Positions 1 through 5,535 of a stretch of DNA of 5,535 bases are shown here, piece by piece. Below the pieces are notes generated by a model, which saw nothing but the letters and a program-made list of their open reading frames with translations, did not search any database and was not told where the DNA came from. The first letter of the stretch is position 1. Each line of letters starts with the position of its first letter. The stretch comes from Hyphomicrobiales bacterium (GTDB lineage: Bacteria; Pseudomonadota; Alphaproteobacteria; Rhizobiales; Aestuariivirgaceae): assembly GCA_025362535.1 (NCBI GenBank), contig JANYGE010000308.1, forward strand, positions 1-5,535, written 5' to 3'. The position numbers and the translations under genes were made by a program.

Positions 1-600
1 ATCCCTTTCTGTCACTTCGATCGTCACTCCGCCGAAGGATGGGGTCCATGTTTCGAATGAAATATTTCGTAAATCGACGGGGGGTTCTGAGCTCTGATTT
101 TCGTCGGCATGACGCAATGCGAGAGGAGCCCCATTCAGAAGCGCCGCAGTGGCGGATTTCATATGTTCTGGATTGCCAAGTCTGTAACCTGGTATCGGCT
201 CATCCAAGCTTGCGCCGAAGCGCACTTCACTGGCGGTGGTGACGGCCGCATGTCCTTTGGTGAATTCTGCAATCTTGTAGGCCCATTGATTTGCACCATG
301 ATGGCCACCCAACAGTGGAATGACTGAGCTTCCATCTTCAGCAACGGAAAGCACAGCAGACTCTGTTCGCTTGTCGCCAATGTGTTTGGCCAATGCGCGA
401 ATTAGAATGCCGCTGGCGCAGAGACCGAGAATGACGCGGCGTTCTATGAACAGAATTGCGAGGTGATCCGTTGCTTTGCGATAAGTCACATCGCCGCCAC
501 TCACATATTCAGGGCTGTGAATTTGAAATCCGAATTCGGCTTTCAATTTTTGTGCCAAGGGCAGGGCTGATGAACCCAAAATAAAGATGACAGGGTTCAT
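1..600 (-). CDS. CbiG N-terminal domain protein, probable CbiG-CobJ fusion (3' end missing)
   Basis: This frame opens with ATG at 600-598 and has no stop before the window's left edge, so 200 residues are visible and the C-terminus is missing. The visible part matches the CbiG N-terminal domain: a beta-strand start (VIFILGSSALPLAQKL), the block LCASGILIRALAKHIGDKRT near residues 80-99, IPLLGGHHGAN near 114-124, and AVTTASEV near 139-146. CbiG opens the delta-lactone of cobalt-factor IV in the anaerobic pathway. In some alphaproteobacteria this domain is fused ahead of CobJ, the precorrin-3B C17-methyltransferase. Such a fusion is the likely full product here, but the CobJ part lies outside the window. 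The start follows the cobI stop by one base (TAACATG) with no clear Shine-Dalgarno sequence, so translation is probably coupled to cobI. CbiG-domain identity is solid; the fusion is inferred. Confidence 0.85.
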   Translation of the reverse strand, partial: MNPVIFILGSSALPLAQKLKAEFGFQIHSPEYVSGGDVTYRKATDHLAILFIERRVILGLCASGILIRALAKHIGDKRTESAVLSVAEDGSSVIPLLGGHHGANQWAYKIAEFTKGHAAVTTASEVRFGASLDEPIPGYRLGNPEHMKSATAALLNGAPLALRHADENQSSEPPVDLRNISFETWTPSFGGVTIEVTERD

Positions 601-601
601 G

Positions 602-1294
602 TTAGGTCCGCACAATGATGGTGGTGAAATAGGGGAGGGTTTCGGAGTTTATTTCAGCCACGGGGGTGATGATTTGGTTTTCGTGGGTGGCATTTTCGAT
701 GGCGGTGGCCTTTGAAAGGAGGCCCAGCTCTGACAAAATCAATTTCAATTTTCCAAAGTGTCTGCCTACTTTGATAATCGCGACGGATTGGCTGGTGGCA
801 AGTTCAAAGTGTAGGCGGTCCTCGGGCAGCGTGGCTGGCAGAATTTTCAACATGTCGTTCCGCGAAACTAAAGGTTGGCCGATGGCGGCGGCGGCTGCCG
901 TGATGGAGGTTACTCCGGGCACAACGATTGTTTGATATTTACTCGCCAAACGCTCAAATATATACATGAAGCTACCATAGAAAAATGGATCGCCTTCACA
1001 CAGCATCACAACGTCTTGACCTTGGTCCAAGTAGGCTGCAATTTCGGCGGCACCCTTGTCATAGGCTGCTTGGCCCAGTTCGCGTTCGACGCGCATTGGC
1101 ATGTCGATGGCGATTTCTGCGGTGCCTTCGACGATGAAGGGTTTGGCAATATCACGCGCTGTTGAGTCTTGGCCATTTGCACACAGATAAGCGATGGTGT
1201 TCGCTGTAGAGATCAAGCGCCAGGCTTTTACCGTCATCAATTCAGGATCGCCGGGGCCAACGCCCACACCGTAGAGTGTTCCCGCTTTTACCAT
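602..1294 (-). CDS. cobI: Precorrin-2 C20-methyltransferase CobI
   Basis: This is an S-adenosylmethionine-dependent cytosolic methyltransferase that methylates precorrin-2 at C20 to give precorrin-3A, an early step of corrin synthesis. The 230-residue product has the class III tetrapyrrole methylase plan: GTLYGVGVGPGDPELMT near residues 5-21 (the glycine-rich SAM-binding start), CEGDPFFYGS near 99-108, PGVTS near 126-130, and a C-terminal PYFTTIIVR strand. The length fits the family. I chose the ATG at 1294-1292, which overlaps the cobL stop as ATGGTAA. It leaves only four residues before the conserved GTLYGV, as is usual in CobI. An in-frame ATG at 1312 would add six residues (MAGAKT) and overlap cobL by 25 bases. 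Neither start has a strong Shine-Dalgarno sequence; GGCGGG sits about 10 bases before the chosen one. The family call is firm and the start is moderately sure. CbiL, the cobalt-factor II homologue, is the main alternative name, but the aerobic-type neighbours favour CobI. Confidence 0.93.
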   Translation of the reverse strand: MVKAGTLYGVGVGPGDPELMTVKAWRLISTANTIAYLCANGQDSTARDIAKPFIVEGTAEIAIDMPMRVERELGQAAYDKGAAEIAAYLDQGQDVVMLCEGDPFFYGSFMYIFERLASKYQTIVVPGVTSITAAAAAIGQPLVSRNDMLKILPATLPEDRLHFELATSQSVAIIKVGRHFGKLKLILSELGLLSKATAIENATHENQIITPVAEINSETLPYFTTIIVRT

Positions 1295-2484
1295 GGTTTT
1301 TGCACCCGCCATTGGGTGACGGCCATGCGCGGTTTCATGGCGCGATAGGGACCAACGGATGCGAGATTTGAGATTTCGATTTTCACCAAGTCGCCACCAT
1401 GTTTTTCCTGCAAATCATAAAGATGCATTTCACCTTCTATCGTCACCACATTTGCGACAAGCCTTCCGGCTGGGCGCAAGCATTCCCAAGCGGTTTCGAA
1501 CACGCCAGCATTACCCACGCCACCGCCAATGAAAATGGCGTGCGGGGCTGGCATGTTCGCTAAGGATTCTGGGGCTTTATCAGTGACCACTTTTAAGCGT
1601 GGTGTGCCCAGTGCATCAGAATTCTGGGCGATCATGTTCAAACGATCGGCATTGTGTTCAAAAGCAATGGCTTGGCAGCCTCGCGTGCTGCGCATCCATT
1701 CAATTGAGACTGAGCCGCAGCCTGCACCAATGTCCCAGAGCAATTGATCGGGAGCAGGGGCGAGAGCTGCTAATGTGGAGGCGCGCACTTCGCGCTTGGT
1801 CAATTGGCCATCATGGATGAAGGCCTCATCGGGCAGGCCTGCAAGGCGTGACAAGATTTTCGCGTCGGGGCTGGCGATGCAGTGAATGGCAACGGTGTTG
1901 AGATCGGAGTAGTCTGTGTGCGGAGCATATAGTGAAACACTTTCCCGTTCGCTTCCAAGATTCTCCAGCACAGTGACGTGGCTTTGGCCGAAATCTCTGG
2001 CTTCGAGTCTTCTGGCAATTTCTGGAATGGTGCTGGCATCAGCGGTGAGCACAATCAATTTTGCATCGGGTTGAATGAAGGCCTCAAGATTGGCGGCAGG
2101 GCGACCATGCAAGGTGAGCGTGTCGCAATCGGGGAGACTCCAGCCCATACGCGATGCGGTGAGTGAGAAGGCGGAAAGATGCGGGATGATGGTCATTTCC
2201 GCGAAAGGGATAAACTCCATCAGTTTGCGCGCCACGCCATAGTTCATGGGGTCGCCGGTGGCGAGGATCACAGTGTTGCGGCCTATCAACGGCTTGATGC
2301 GCTCGACAACAGCCGAAAAAGGTTGTGGCCATTCGTGGTGCACGGCTTTTATATTGGGGAGAAAGTTCAACAGCCGCGTGGAGCCGACGATGACGTCAGT
2401 TGCTTTAATCGCAAGGCGAGCGCGATTGGACAGGCCTTCCCAACCATCTTCGCCCATGCCGATAATCGTGAGCCATTTATTCAT
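1288..2484 (-). CDS. cobL: Precorrin-6 C5,15-methyltransferase (decarboxylating) CobL, CbiE-CbiT fusion
   Basis: CobL methylates the corrin ring at C5 and C15 and removes the carboxyl of the C12 acetate side chain, converting dihydro-precorrin-6 to precorrin-8X. The 398-residue protein has two domains. Residues 1 to about 200 are the CbiE-type methylase, with IGMGEDG at 8-14, ATGDPMNYG at 75-83 and LTLHGRP at 123-129. Residues from about 222 onward are the CbiT-type Rossmann methyltransferase/decarboxylase, with the signature GQLTKREVR at 226-234, the SAM loop DIGAGCGSVSIEW at 251-263, FIGGG at 318-322 and ANVVTIEGE at 344-352. In many anaerobic pathways these are two separate proteins; the fusion is the aerobic form. 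The start ATG shares one base with the cobH stop (TAATG), and no strong Shine-Dalgarno sequence precedes it, which points to re-initiation after cobH. Both domains look complete, with no missing core motif. Confidence 0.96.
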   Translation of the reverse strand: MNKWLTIIGMGEDGWEGLSNRARLAIKATDVIVGSTRLLNFLPNIKAVHHEWPQPFSAVVERIKPLIGRNTVILATGDPMNYGVARKLMEFIPFAEMTIIPHLSAFSLTASRMGWSLPDCDTLTLHGRPAANLEAFIQPDAKLIVLTADASTIPEIARRLEARDFGQSHVTVLENLGSERESVSLYAPHTDYSDLNTVAIHCIASPDAKILSRLAGLPDEAFIHDGQLTKREVRASTLAALAPAPDQLLWDIGAGCGSVSIEWMRSTRGCQAIAFEHNADRLNMIAQNSDALGTPRLKVVTDKAPESLANMPAPHAIFIGGGVGNAGVFETAWECLRPAGRLVANVVTIEGEMHLYDLQEKHGGDLVKIEISNLASVGPYRAMKPRMAVTQWRVQKPW

Positions 2485-3104
2485 TACACATCACTCGTTA
2501 GCGCGTTGATCACCGATGAGGCCATGGCCGAACCGCCTTTGCGGCCTTTGATGGTGGCAAAGGGGATGCCGCGAGATTTTGAAACCAATTCGGCTTTGCT
2601 TTCCGCTGCCCCCACGAAGCCAACAGGAAAGCCTACAATACAGGCGGGCTTTGGCGCACCAGCATCAATCAGTTCCAACAAAGCGAAGAGTGCGGTTGGC
2701 GCATTGCCGATGACGATGATTGCCCCTTCGAGATTTTCTTTCCACAATTGCGTGGCCGCTGCTGTGCGGGTGATGGATTGGGTAATGCCAATTTCGCGGG
2801 CGCGTGGATCATTCAGTGTACAGATGATTTCGACACCACTTGGCAATTGTCGTTGTATAATGCCGTGGCGCACCATTTCAACATCGACAAGAATGGGGCG
2901 TTTATTGCTCAATGCATTGCGGGTTGCCACTACAAAATCTGCACTGATCACAAGCTCTGAAATAACCTCAGGCATTCCACAGGCATGGATAATGCGCACC
3001 GCAATATCCTCAGCGTCTTTCGGTACGGAACTGAGATCAGTTTCAGCACGAATGATAGCGAAGGATTTCGCGTAGATGGCTGCTGGGTCTTTCAGATAGT
3101 TCAT
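2484..3104 (-). CDS. cobH: Precorrin-8X methylmutase CobH
   Basis: CobH moves the methyl group from C11 to C12 of precorrin-8X, giving hydrogenobyrinate. It needs no cofactor and relies on a histidine that protonates the ring. The 206-residue product is full length for the family. The catalytic histidine is in VRIIHACGMPE, as His40 here, equivalent to the active-site histidine of Pseudomonas denitrificans CobH. Other recognisable blocks are DFVVATRNALSNKRPILVDVEMV near residues 56-78, AIIVIGNAPTALFALLELI near 127-145, and VGFPVGFVGAAESK near 157-170. The start is well supported: GGAG at 3113-3110 lies five bases before the ATG, and the ATG overlaps the cbiX stop as ATGA. The downstream cobL begins at its stop codon. 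The anaerobic equivalent CbiC is the same fold; the aerobic-type neighbours favour CobH. Confidence 0.96.
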   Translation of the reverse strand: MNYLKDPAAIYAKSFAIIRAETDLSSVPKDAEDIAVRIIHACGMPEVISELVISADFVVATRNALSNKRPILVDVEMVRHGIIQRQLPSGVEIICTLNDPRAREIGITQSITRTAAATQLWKENLEGAIIVIGNAPTALFALLELIDAGAPKPACIVGFPVGFVGAAESKAELVSKSRGIPFATIKGRKGGSAMASSVINALTSDV

Positions 3105-4111
3105 TTCTTCTCCATGCTCTTTGGCCCCAGAGGGTGATTGGCATGAGGGTATGGCGCATGGGTGTGGCCATCATCATGGGAATGGCTGTGGCCATGATCA
3201 TGATGATGGTTGACGATTTGGAACGAGCCATCCGCTTTGGCATTGATACCTTCCACATGGTGGTGGTGGCTTTCTTGCACCGCACCCACGTCAGCTTCAA
3301 AACCCAGAACCGCCGTGCGATATTTGCACATTTGGCAATTCATTGAAATATCACCCGTTAGAATCTGTTCGATGCGCTCAACAAAAGTTTCGATCACTTG
3401 TGGATGATCGTTCAAATAGCCCGCTTTGATAAACGTGATTTTGGGGTGGCGGGCGGCCACTTCATCAGTGGCATCATAAATGCGGTCAACCAAAATTCCG
3501 GTGAAGAGGAAATAGGGGAACACGATGATGCGCTTGTAGCCGAGCTTTGCTGCGTGTTCTAAACCGGGGTCAACAAGCGGAAAAGTAACGCCGGAATAAC
3601 AGGTCTCAGCCCAGCCAAAACCGAAACCTTCCCACAGAATGCGGGTGACTTTCGAGACATTGGAATTGGCATCTGGATCAGATGCGCCACGCCCCACCAC
3701 CATCAACATGGTTTCGTGCAGGGGCACATCATTACCGGCTTTATCTAAAGCTTCTTGAATGCGATCACCCGCCGCGCGCATCATTTTCGGATCAATGCCG
3801 AGTTCTTTGCCATATTCAATTTTGAGATGATTGGCGGCGGCATAAGTGTTGAGCACCGAGGGAATATCATTCTTGGCGTGGCCCGCCGCAAATAACATGC
3901 CCGGCACCGCGAGCACGCGCGTCACCCCTTCAGCCTTCAGCGCATCAAGGCCAGTGCGAATGATCGGGGTGGCGAATTCGAGATAGCCAAATTCAACGGG
4001 ATAATGCGGCAGGCGCTTTTTGAGATGACTCGCCAACACGGCGAACTCCTTCACAGCACCTTCATCGCGGCTGCCATGGCCGCAGAGCATCACACCAATT
4101 TTTTCAGTCAT
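3101..4111 (-). CDS. cbiX: Sirohydrochlorin chelatase-like protein CbiX, long form with CxxC and His-rich tail
   Basis: The protein resembles long-form CbiX, which inserts cobalt into sirohydrochlorin. It has 336 residues with two chelatase-like halves. The N-terminal half has CGHGSRDEG with His12 and LFAAGHAKNDIP with His78, the two metal/substrate histidines of the family. The C-terminal half begins near VGRGASDPDAN (139-149), has no histidine at the matching places, and is probably structural. After it come MNCQMCKYR (Cys259 and Cys262), like the Fe-S-associated MxCxxC of long CbiX, and then a histidine-rich tail: four His at 282-285 and eleven between 302 and 326. Such tails are thought to bind or store metal. 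The start has a good Shine-Dalgarno sequence, GGAAGG ending nine bases before the ATG, but that site lies in a predicted stem. The stop overlaps cobH (ATGA). An alternative role is metal handling rather than chelation, since the operon also encodes the late chelatase CobN. Confidence 0.93.
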   Translation of the reverse strand: MTEKIGVMLCGHGSRDEGAVKEFAVLASHLKKRLPHYPVEFGYLEFATPIIRTGLDALKAEGVTRVLAVPGMLFAAGHAKNDIPSVLNTYAAANHLKIEYGKELGIDPKMMRAAGDRIQEALDKAGNDVPLHETMLMVVGRGASDPDANSNVSKVTRILWEGFGFGWAETCYSGVTFPLVDPGLEHAAKLGYKRIIVFPYFLFTGILVDRIYDATDEVAARHPKITFIKAGYLNDHPQVIETFVERIEQILTGDISMNCQMCKYRTAVLGFEADVGAVQESHHHHVEGINAKADGSFQIVNHHHDHGHSHSHDDGHTHAPYPHANHPLGPKSMEKK

Positions 4112-4284
4112 AGTCCGCGCCTTCCAAGTTTGAGCGTTGCCGAAATCGGCATTGGAAGGCAGCTCCGTCTTGGCCCCGCTTGGGTCAGCCGCACCGGAAT
4201 GGCTTTCAGTCCCGTCATTGGGAACGCTGCTAGAGTAGGTGGTTTAGGGGAATGCCGAGGTGGGAGCAAGTTTGAATGCGGCGC
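4112..4284 (-). other. Intergenic leader between cobO and cbiX
   Basis: This 173-bp stretch is the only sizeable gap in an otherwise overlapping operon. It looks richer in G and C than the flanking genes. It holds the hairpin next to cbiX and a frame that stays open from the cobO stop (4287-4285) to a TGA at 4110-4108. Within that frame an ATG at 4218 would give a 36-residue basic peptide (MTGLKAIPVRL...), whose stop overlaps the cbiX start as ATGA but which has no Shine-Dalgarno sequence. I looked for the cobalamin riboswitch B12 box (AGCCAGGAGACC-like) on both strands and did not find it. I see no clear promoter. Confidence 0.5.
4119..4160 (-). promoter_or_regulatory. Nested hairpin burying the cbiX ribosome-binding site
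   Basis: In the RNA sense, GCCTTCCAA (4160-4152) can pair perfectly with TTGGAAGGC (4127-4119), a 9-bp stem with a 24-base loop. The loop holds a second inverted repeat, TGCCGA-TT-TCGGCA (4151-4138), directly next to the first arm. The 3' arm contains the cbiX Shine-Dalgarno sequence, so the fold would block ribosome entry at the ATG at 4111. The pairing is read directly from the sequence; a regulatory role is inferred. No poly-U tract follows, so it is not an intrinsic terminator. Confidence 0.45.
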
Positions 4285-4899
4285 TTAAAACTCAATCCCC
4301 GCCTGCGCCTTTACCCCTGACCTAAACGGATGTTTGATCTGCTCCATCTCTGTCACCAAATCCGCCAGTTCAATCACCTCATCGCGGGCGTTACGGCCAG
4401 TGATGAGGATGTGTTTATCCATTGGGCGTGATTTTAAAACTTCTAGCACTTCCTCCAGTGGCAGATAATCATAGCGCAGCACAATGTTGAGCTCGTCGAG
4501 CATCACTAAGCGATAGGATGGGTCGGCGATCATGCGTTTGGCTTCTTCCCAGCCTTCTCTCGCATGGGCAATGTCGCGGTCTCTGTCTTGGGTTTCCCAG
4601 GTGAAGCCTTCACCCATGGCTTTGATTGTGACCAGATCAGGGAATTTTTCAAGGACAGTGCGCTCGCCAGTGCCCCAGGCGCCTTTGACGAATTGGATGA
4701 CACCGCTGCGAAGCCCGTGGCCCACATGGCGGAACACCATGCCGAAGGCGGCGGTGGATTTGCCTTTGCCTTTGCCAGTGTGGACAATCAACAGGCCGCG
4801 CTCAATCGTCTTGCCTGCCATGATTTTATCACGGGCGGCTTTTTTCTTGGCCATTTTTTCATTGTGGCGGGTGGAATCTTTTTCCAGTTCTTCAGTCAT
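4285..4899 (-). CDS. cobO: Corrinoid adenosyltransferase CobO (CobA/BtuR family)
   Basis: This ATP-dependent enzyme transfers the 5'-deoxyadenosyl group to the cobalt of reduced corrinoids, forming the upper axial ligand of adenosylcobalamin. The 204-residue product matches the CobA/CobO/BtuR family throughout. After a charged N-terminal extension of about 30 residues comes the family's P-loop variant HTGKGKGKST (40-49), then IQFVKGAWGTGE near 68-79, GEGFTWETQD near 96-105, the Walker B-like strand LVMLDELNIVL at 131-141, the ITGRNA motif near 166-171, and the C-terminal KHPFRSGVKAQAGIEF, which ends the protein as in most homologues. The start ATG overlaps the cobN stop as ATGA, and AAGGA at 4913-4909 provides a Shine-Dalgarno sequence nine bases upstream. 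It is followed by the only intergenic gap in the operon. Confidence 0.97.
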   Translation of the reverse strand: MTEELEKDSTRHNEKMAKKKAARDKIMAGKTIERGLLIVHTGKGKGKSTAAFGMVFRHVGHGLRSGVIQFVKGAWGTGERTVLEKFPDLVTIKAMGEGFTWETQDRDRDIAHAREGWEEAKRMIADPSYRLVMLDELNIVLRYDYLPLEEVLEVLKSRPMDKHILITGRNARDEVIELADLVTEMEQIKHPFRSGVKAQAGIEF

Positions 4900-5535
4900 T
4901 TTTGTAAATCCTTCAGAATATCATAGGCCGAATTCAAGCGCGGTTGCCAGAGGTTGCGTGCGATGGCCTCTTCAAATCGGGCGGCGATTTCTTTTAATGC
5001 GGCGGGGTTGTTTTCAGTGATGAAATCTCGAGTGTGATCGTCGGCAATATAGGCCTCATAGGCCAAATCGAAGTGATGGGTTTGCACGGCCCCAGTGGTG
5101 GCGGCGAAGGCGAACATATAATCCACCGTAGCGGCAATTTCGAATGCACCCTTATAGCCATGGCGTTTGACACCTGAGATCCATTTCGGGTTGACCACAC
5201 GGCTGCGCATGACGAGGGAGATTTCTTCTTCCAGCGTGCGGATAACTGGGCGTTCGGGGCGCGAGTGATCATTGTGATAGGATCGAGGTTTTTGGCCGGA
5301 TTGGGTTTCGACGGCAGCCGCCATACCGCCTTCGAATTGGTAATAATCATCGGAGTCCAAGAGATCATGTTCGCGGTTATCTTGATTATGGATGACCGCT
5401 TCGAGTGATGCGAGGCGCTGCTTGAACGTGGCTTCATCATTTTCGCCTTGGGCTTTGGCACCATAGGCATAGGCACCCCAGATCACATAGGCGGCAGCAA
5501 GATCGGCTTTGCTATCCCAGATTTTCTCATCAATC
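4896..5535 (-). CDS. cobN: Cobaltochelatase subunit CobN, C-terminal part (5' end missing)
   Basis: CobN is the large porphyrin-binding subunit of the aerobic ATP-dependent cobaltochelatase. With the AAA+ motor CobS and CobT it inserts cobalt into hydrogenobyrinate a,c-diamide. Only the last 212 residues are here, from a protein that is usually about 1,250 residues long. The frame is open to the right edge; no start codon is assigned because the codon at 5486 that could serve (GTG) is internal. Recognisable CobN C-terminal features are VIWGAYAYG near the window's edge, LLDSDDYYQFEGGMAAAV, NPKWISGVKRHGYKGAFEIAATVDYMFAFAATTGAV, and the terminal NPAAL...NLWQPRLNSAYDIL. Magnesium chelatase BchH/ChlH is a paralogue, but its C-terminus differs, and the DSDDYYQFEGG and KRHGYKGA blocks with cobO next door support CobN. 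Its stop overlaps cobO by four bases. Confidence 0.95.
   Translation of the reverse strand, partial: IDEKIWDSKADLAAAYVIWGAYAYGAKAQGENDEATFKQRLASLEAVIHNQDNREHDLLDSDDYYQFEGGMAAAVETQSGQKPRSYHNDHSRPERPVIRTLEEEISLVMRSRVVNPKWISGVKRHGYKGAFEIAATVDYMFAFAATTGAVQTHHFDLAYEAYIADDHTRDFITENNPAALKEIAARFEEAIARNLWQPRLNSAYDILKDLQK

Noticed and set aside
2179..3075. A 298-codon open frame on the plus strand
   Set aside because: It lies opposite cobL and cobH, crosses their junction, and its translation resembles no known family. Both minus-strand genes are clear full-length homologues, so this is an antisense shadow.
3134..3268. Low-complexity CAT/ATG-rich stretch resembling a simple repeat
   Set aside because: It is the coding sequence of the CbiX histidine-rich tail and is in frame with a clear gene, so it is not listed as a separate DNA repeat.
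4125..4275. Direct repeat CAAGTTTGA near both ends of the cobO-cbiX gap (4125-4133 and 4267-4275)
   Set aside because: Only nine bases match, and there are no terminal inverted repeats or transposase remnant, so it does not support a mobile insertion.
4112..4284. Cobalamin riboswitch before cbiX
   Set aside because: The location is attractive, but no B12 box or GCCACTG-like core is visible on either strand, and 173 bases leaves little room for the full aptamer. A covariance-model search would settle it.
4532..5020. A 162-codon plus-strand open frame opposite cobO and cobN
   Set aside because: It spans the cobN/cobO junction on the opposite strand and is explained by the codon bias of the real genes. 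There is no recognisable domain or start signal.
5484..5486. GTG at 5486 as the start of a 196-residue gene
   Set aside because: The frame stays open upstream to the window's edge and the upstream residues also fit CobN, so this codon is an internal valine.

Overview
The window is a continuous piece of a cobalamin (vitamin B12) corrin-ring biosynthesis operon. Every gene lies on the minus strand, so transcription runs from high to low coordinates. The CobN/CobO/CobH/CobL/CobI proteins are of the type found in the oxygen-dependent ('aerobic') pathway. Together with the gene order and moderate GC content, they suggest an alphaproteobacterium, possibly of the Hyphomicrobiales or Rhodobacterales. 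That placement is inferred from protein resemblance only.

Layout in transcription order: the last 212 residues of cobN (cobaltochelatase large subunit; its start lies beyond the right edge), cobO (corrinoid adenosyltransferase), a 173-bp gap that is the only real intergenic space, cbiX (sirohydrochlorin chelatase-like, with a CxxC motif and a histidine-rich tail), cobH (precorrin-8X methylmutase), cobL (CbiE-CbiT type precorrin-6 methyltransferase/decarboxylase), cobI (precorrin-2 C20-methyltransferase), and the first 200 codons of a gene that opens with a CbiG N-terminal domain and runs off the left edge. The last gene is probably a CbiG-CobJ fusion.

The junctions are very tight: ATGA overlaps at cobN/cobO and cbiX/cobH, TAATG at cobH/cobL, ATGGTAA at cobL/cobI, and TAACATG before the CbiG-domain gene. 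This implies one polycistronic message with translational coupling. The products cover separate steps of one route: CbiX may metallate or handle sirohydrochlorin, CobI methylates precorrin-2 at C20, the CbiG/CobJ product would act at the ring-contraction stage, CobL does the C5/C15 methylations and decarboxylation, CobH moves the C11 methyl to C12, CobN with CobS/CobT inserts cobalt into hydrogenobyrinate a,c-diamide, and CobO adenosylates the corrinoid.

The genes are ordinary members of known families. Two things deserve a second look. First, genes typical of the early-cobalt route (cbiX, a CbiG domain) sit in one operon with the late-cobalt enzyme cobN. Second, the gap before cbiX can fold so that the cbiX Shine-Dalgarno sequence is buried in a perfect 9-bp stem, and it also carries an uninterrupted reading frame ending in an ATGA overlap with cbiX. 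I found no RNA genes, mobile elements, CRISPR arrays or convincing terminators.
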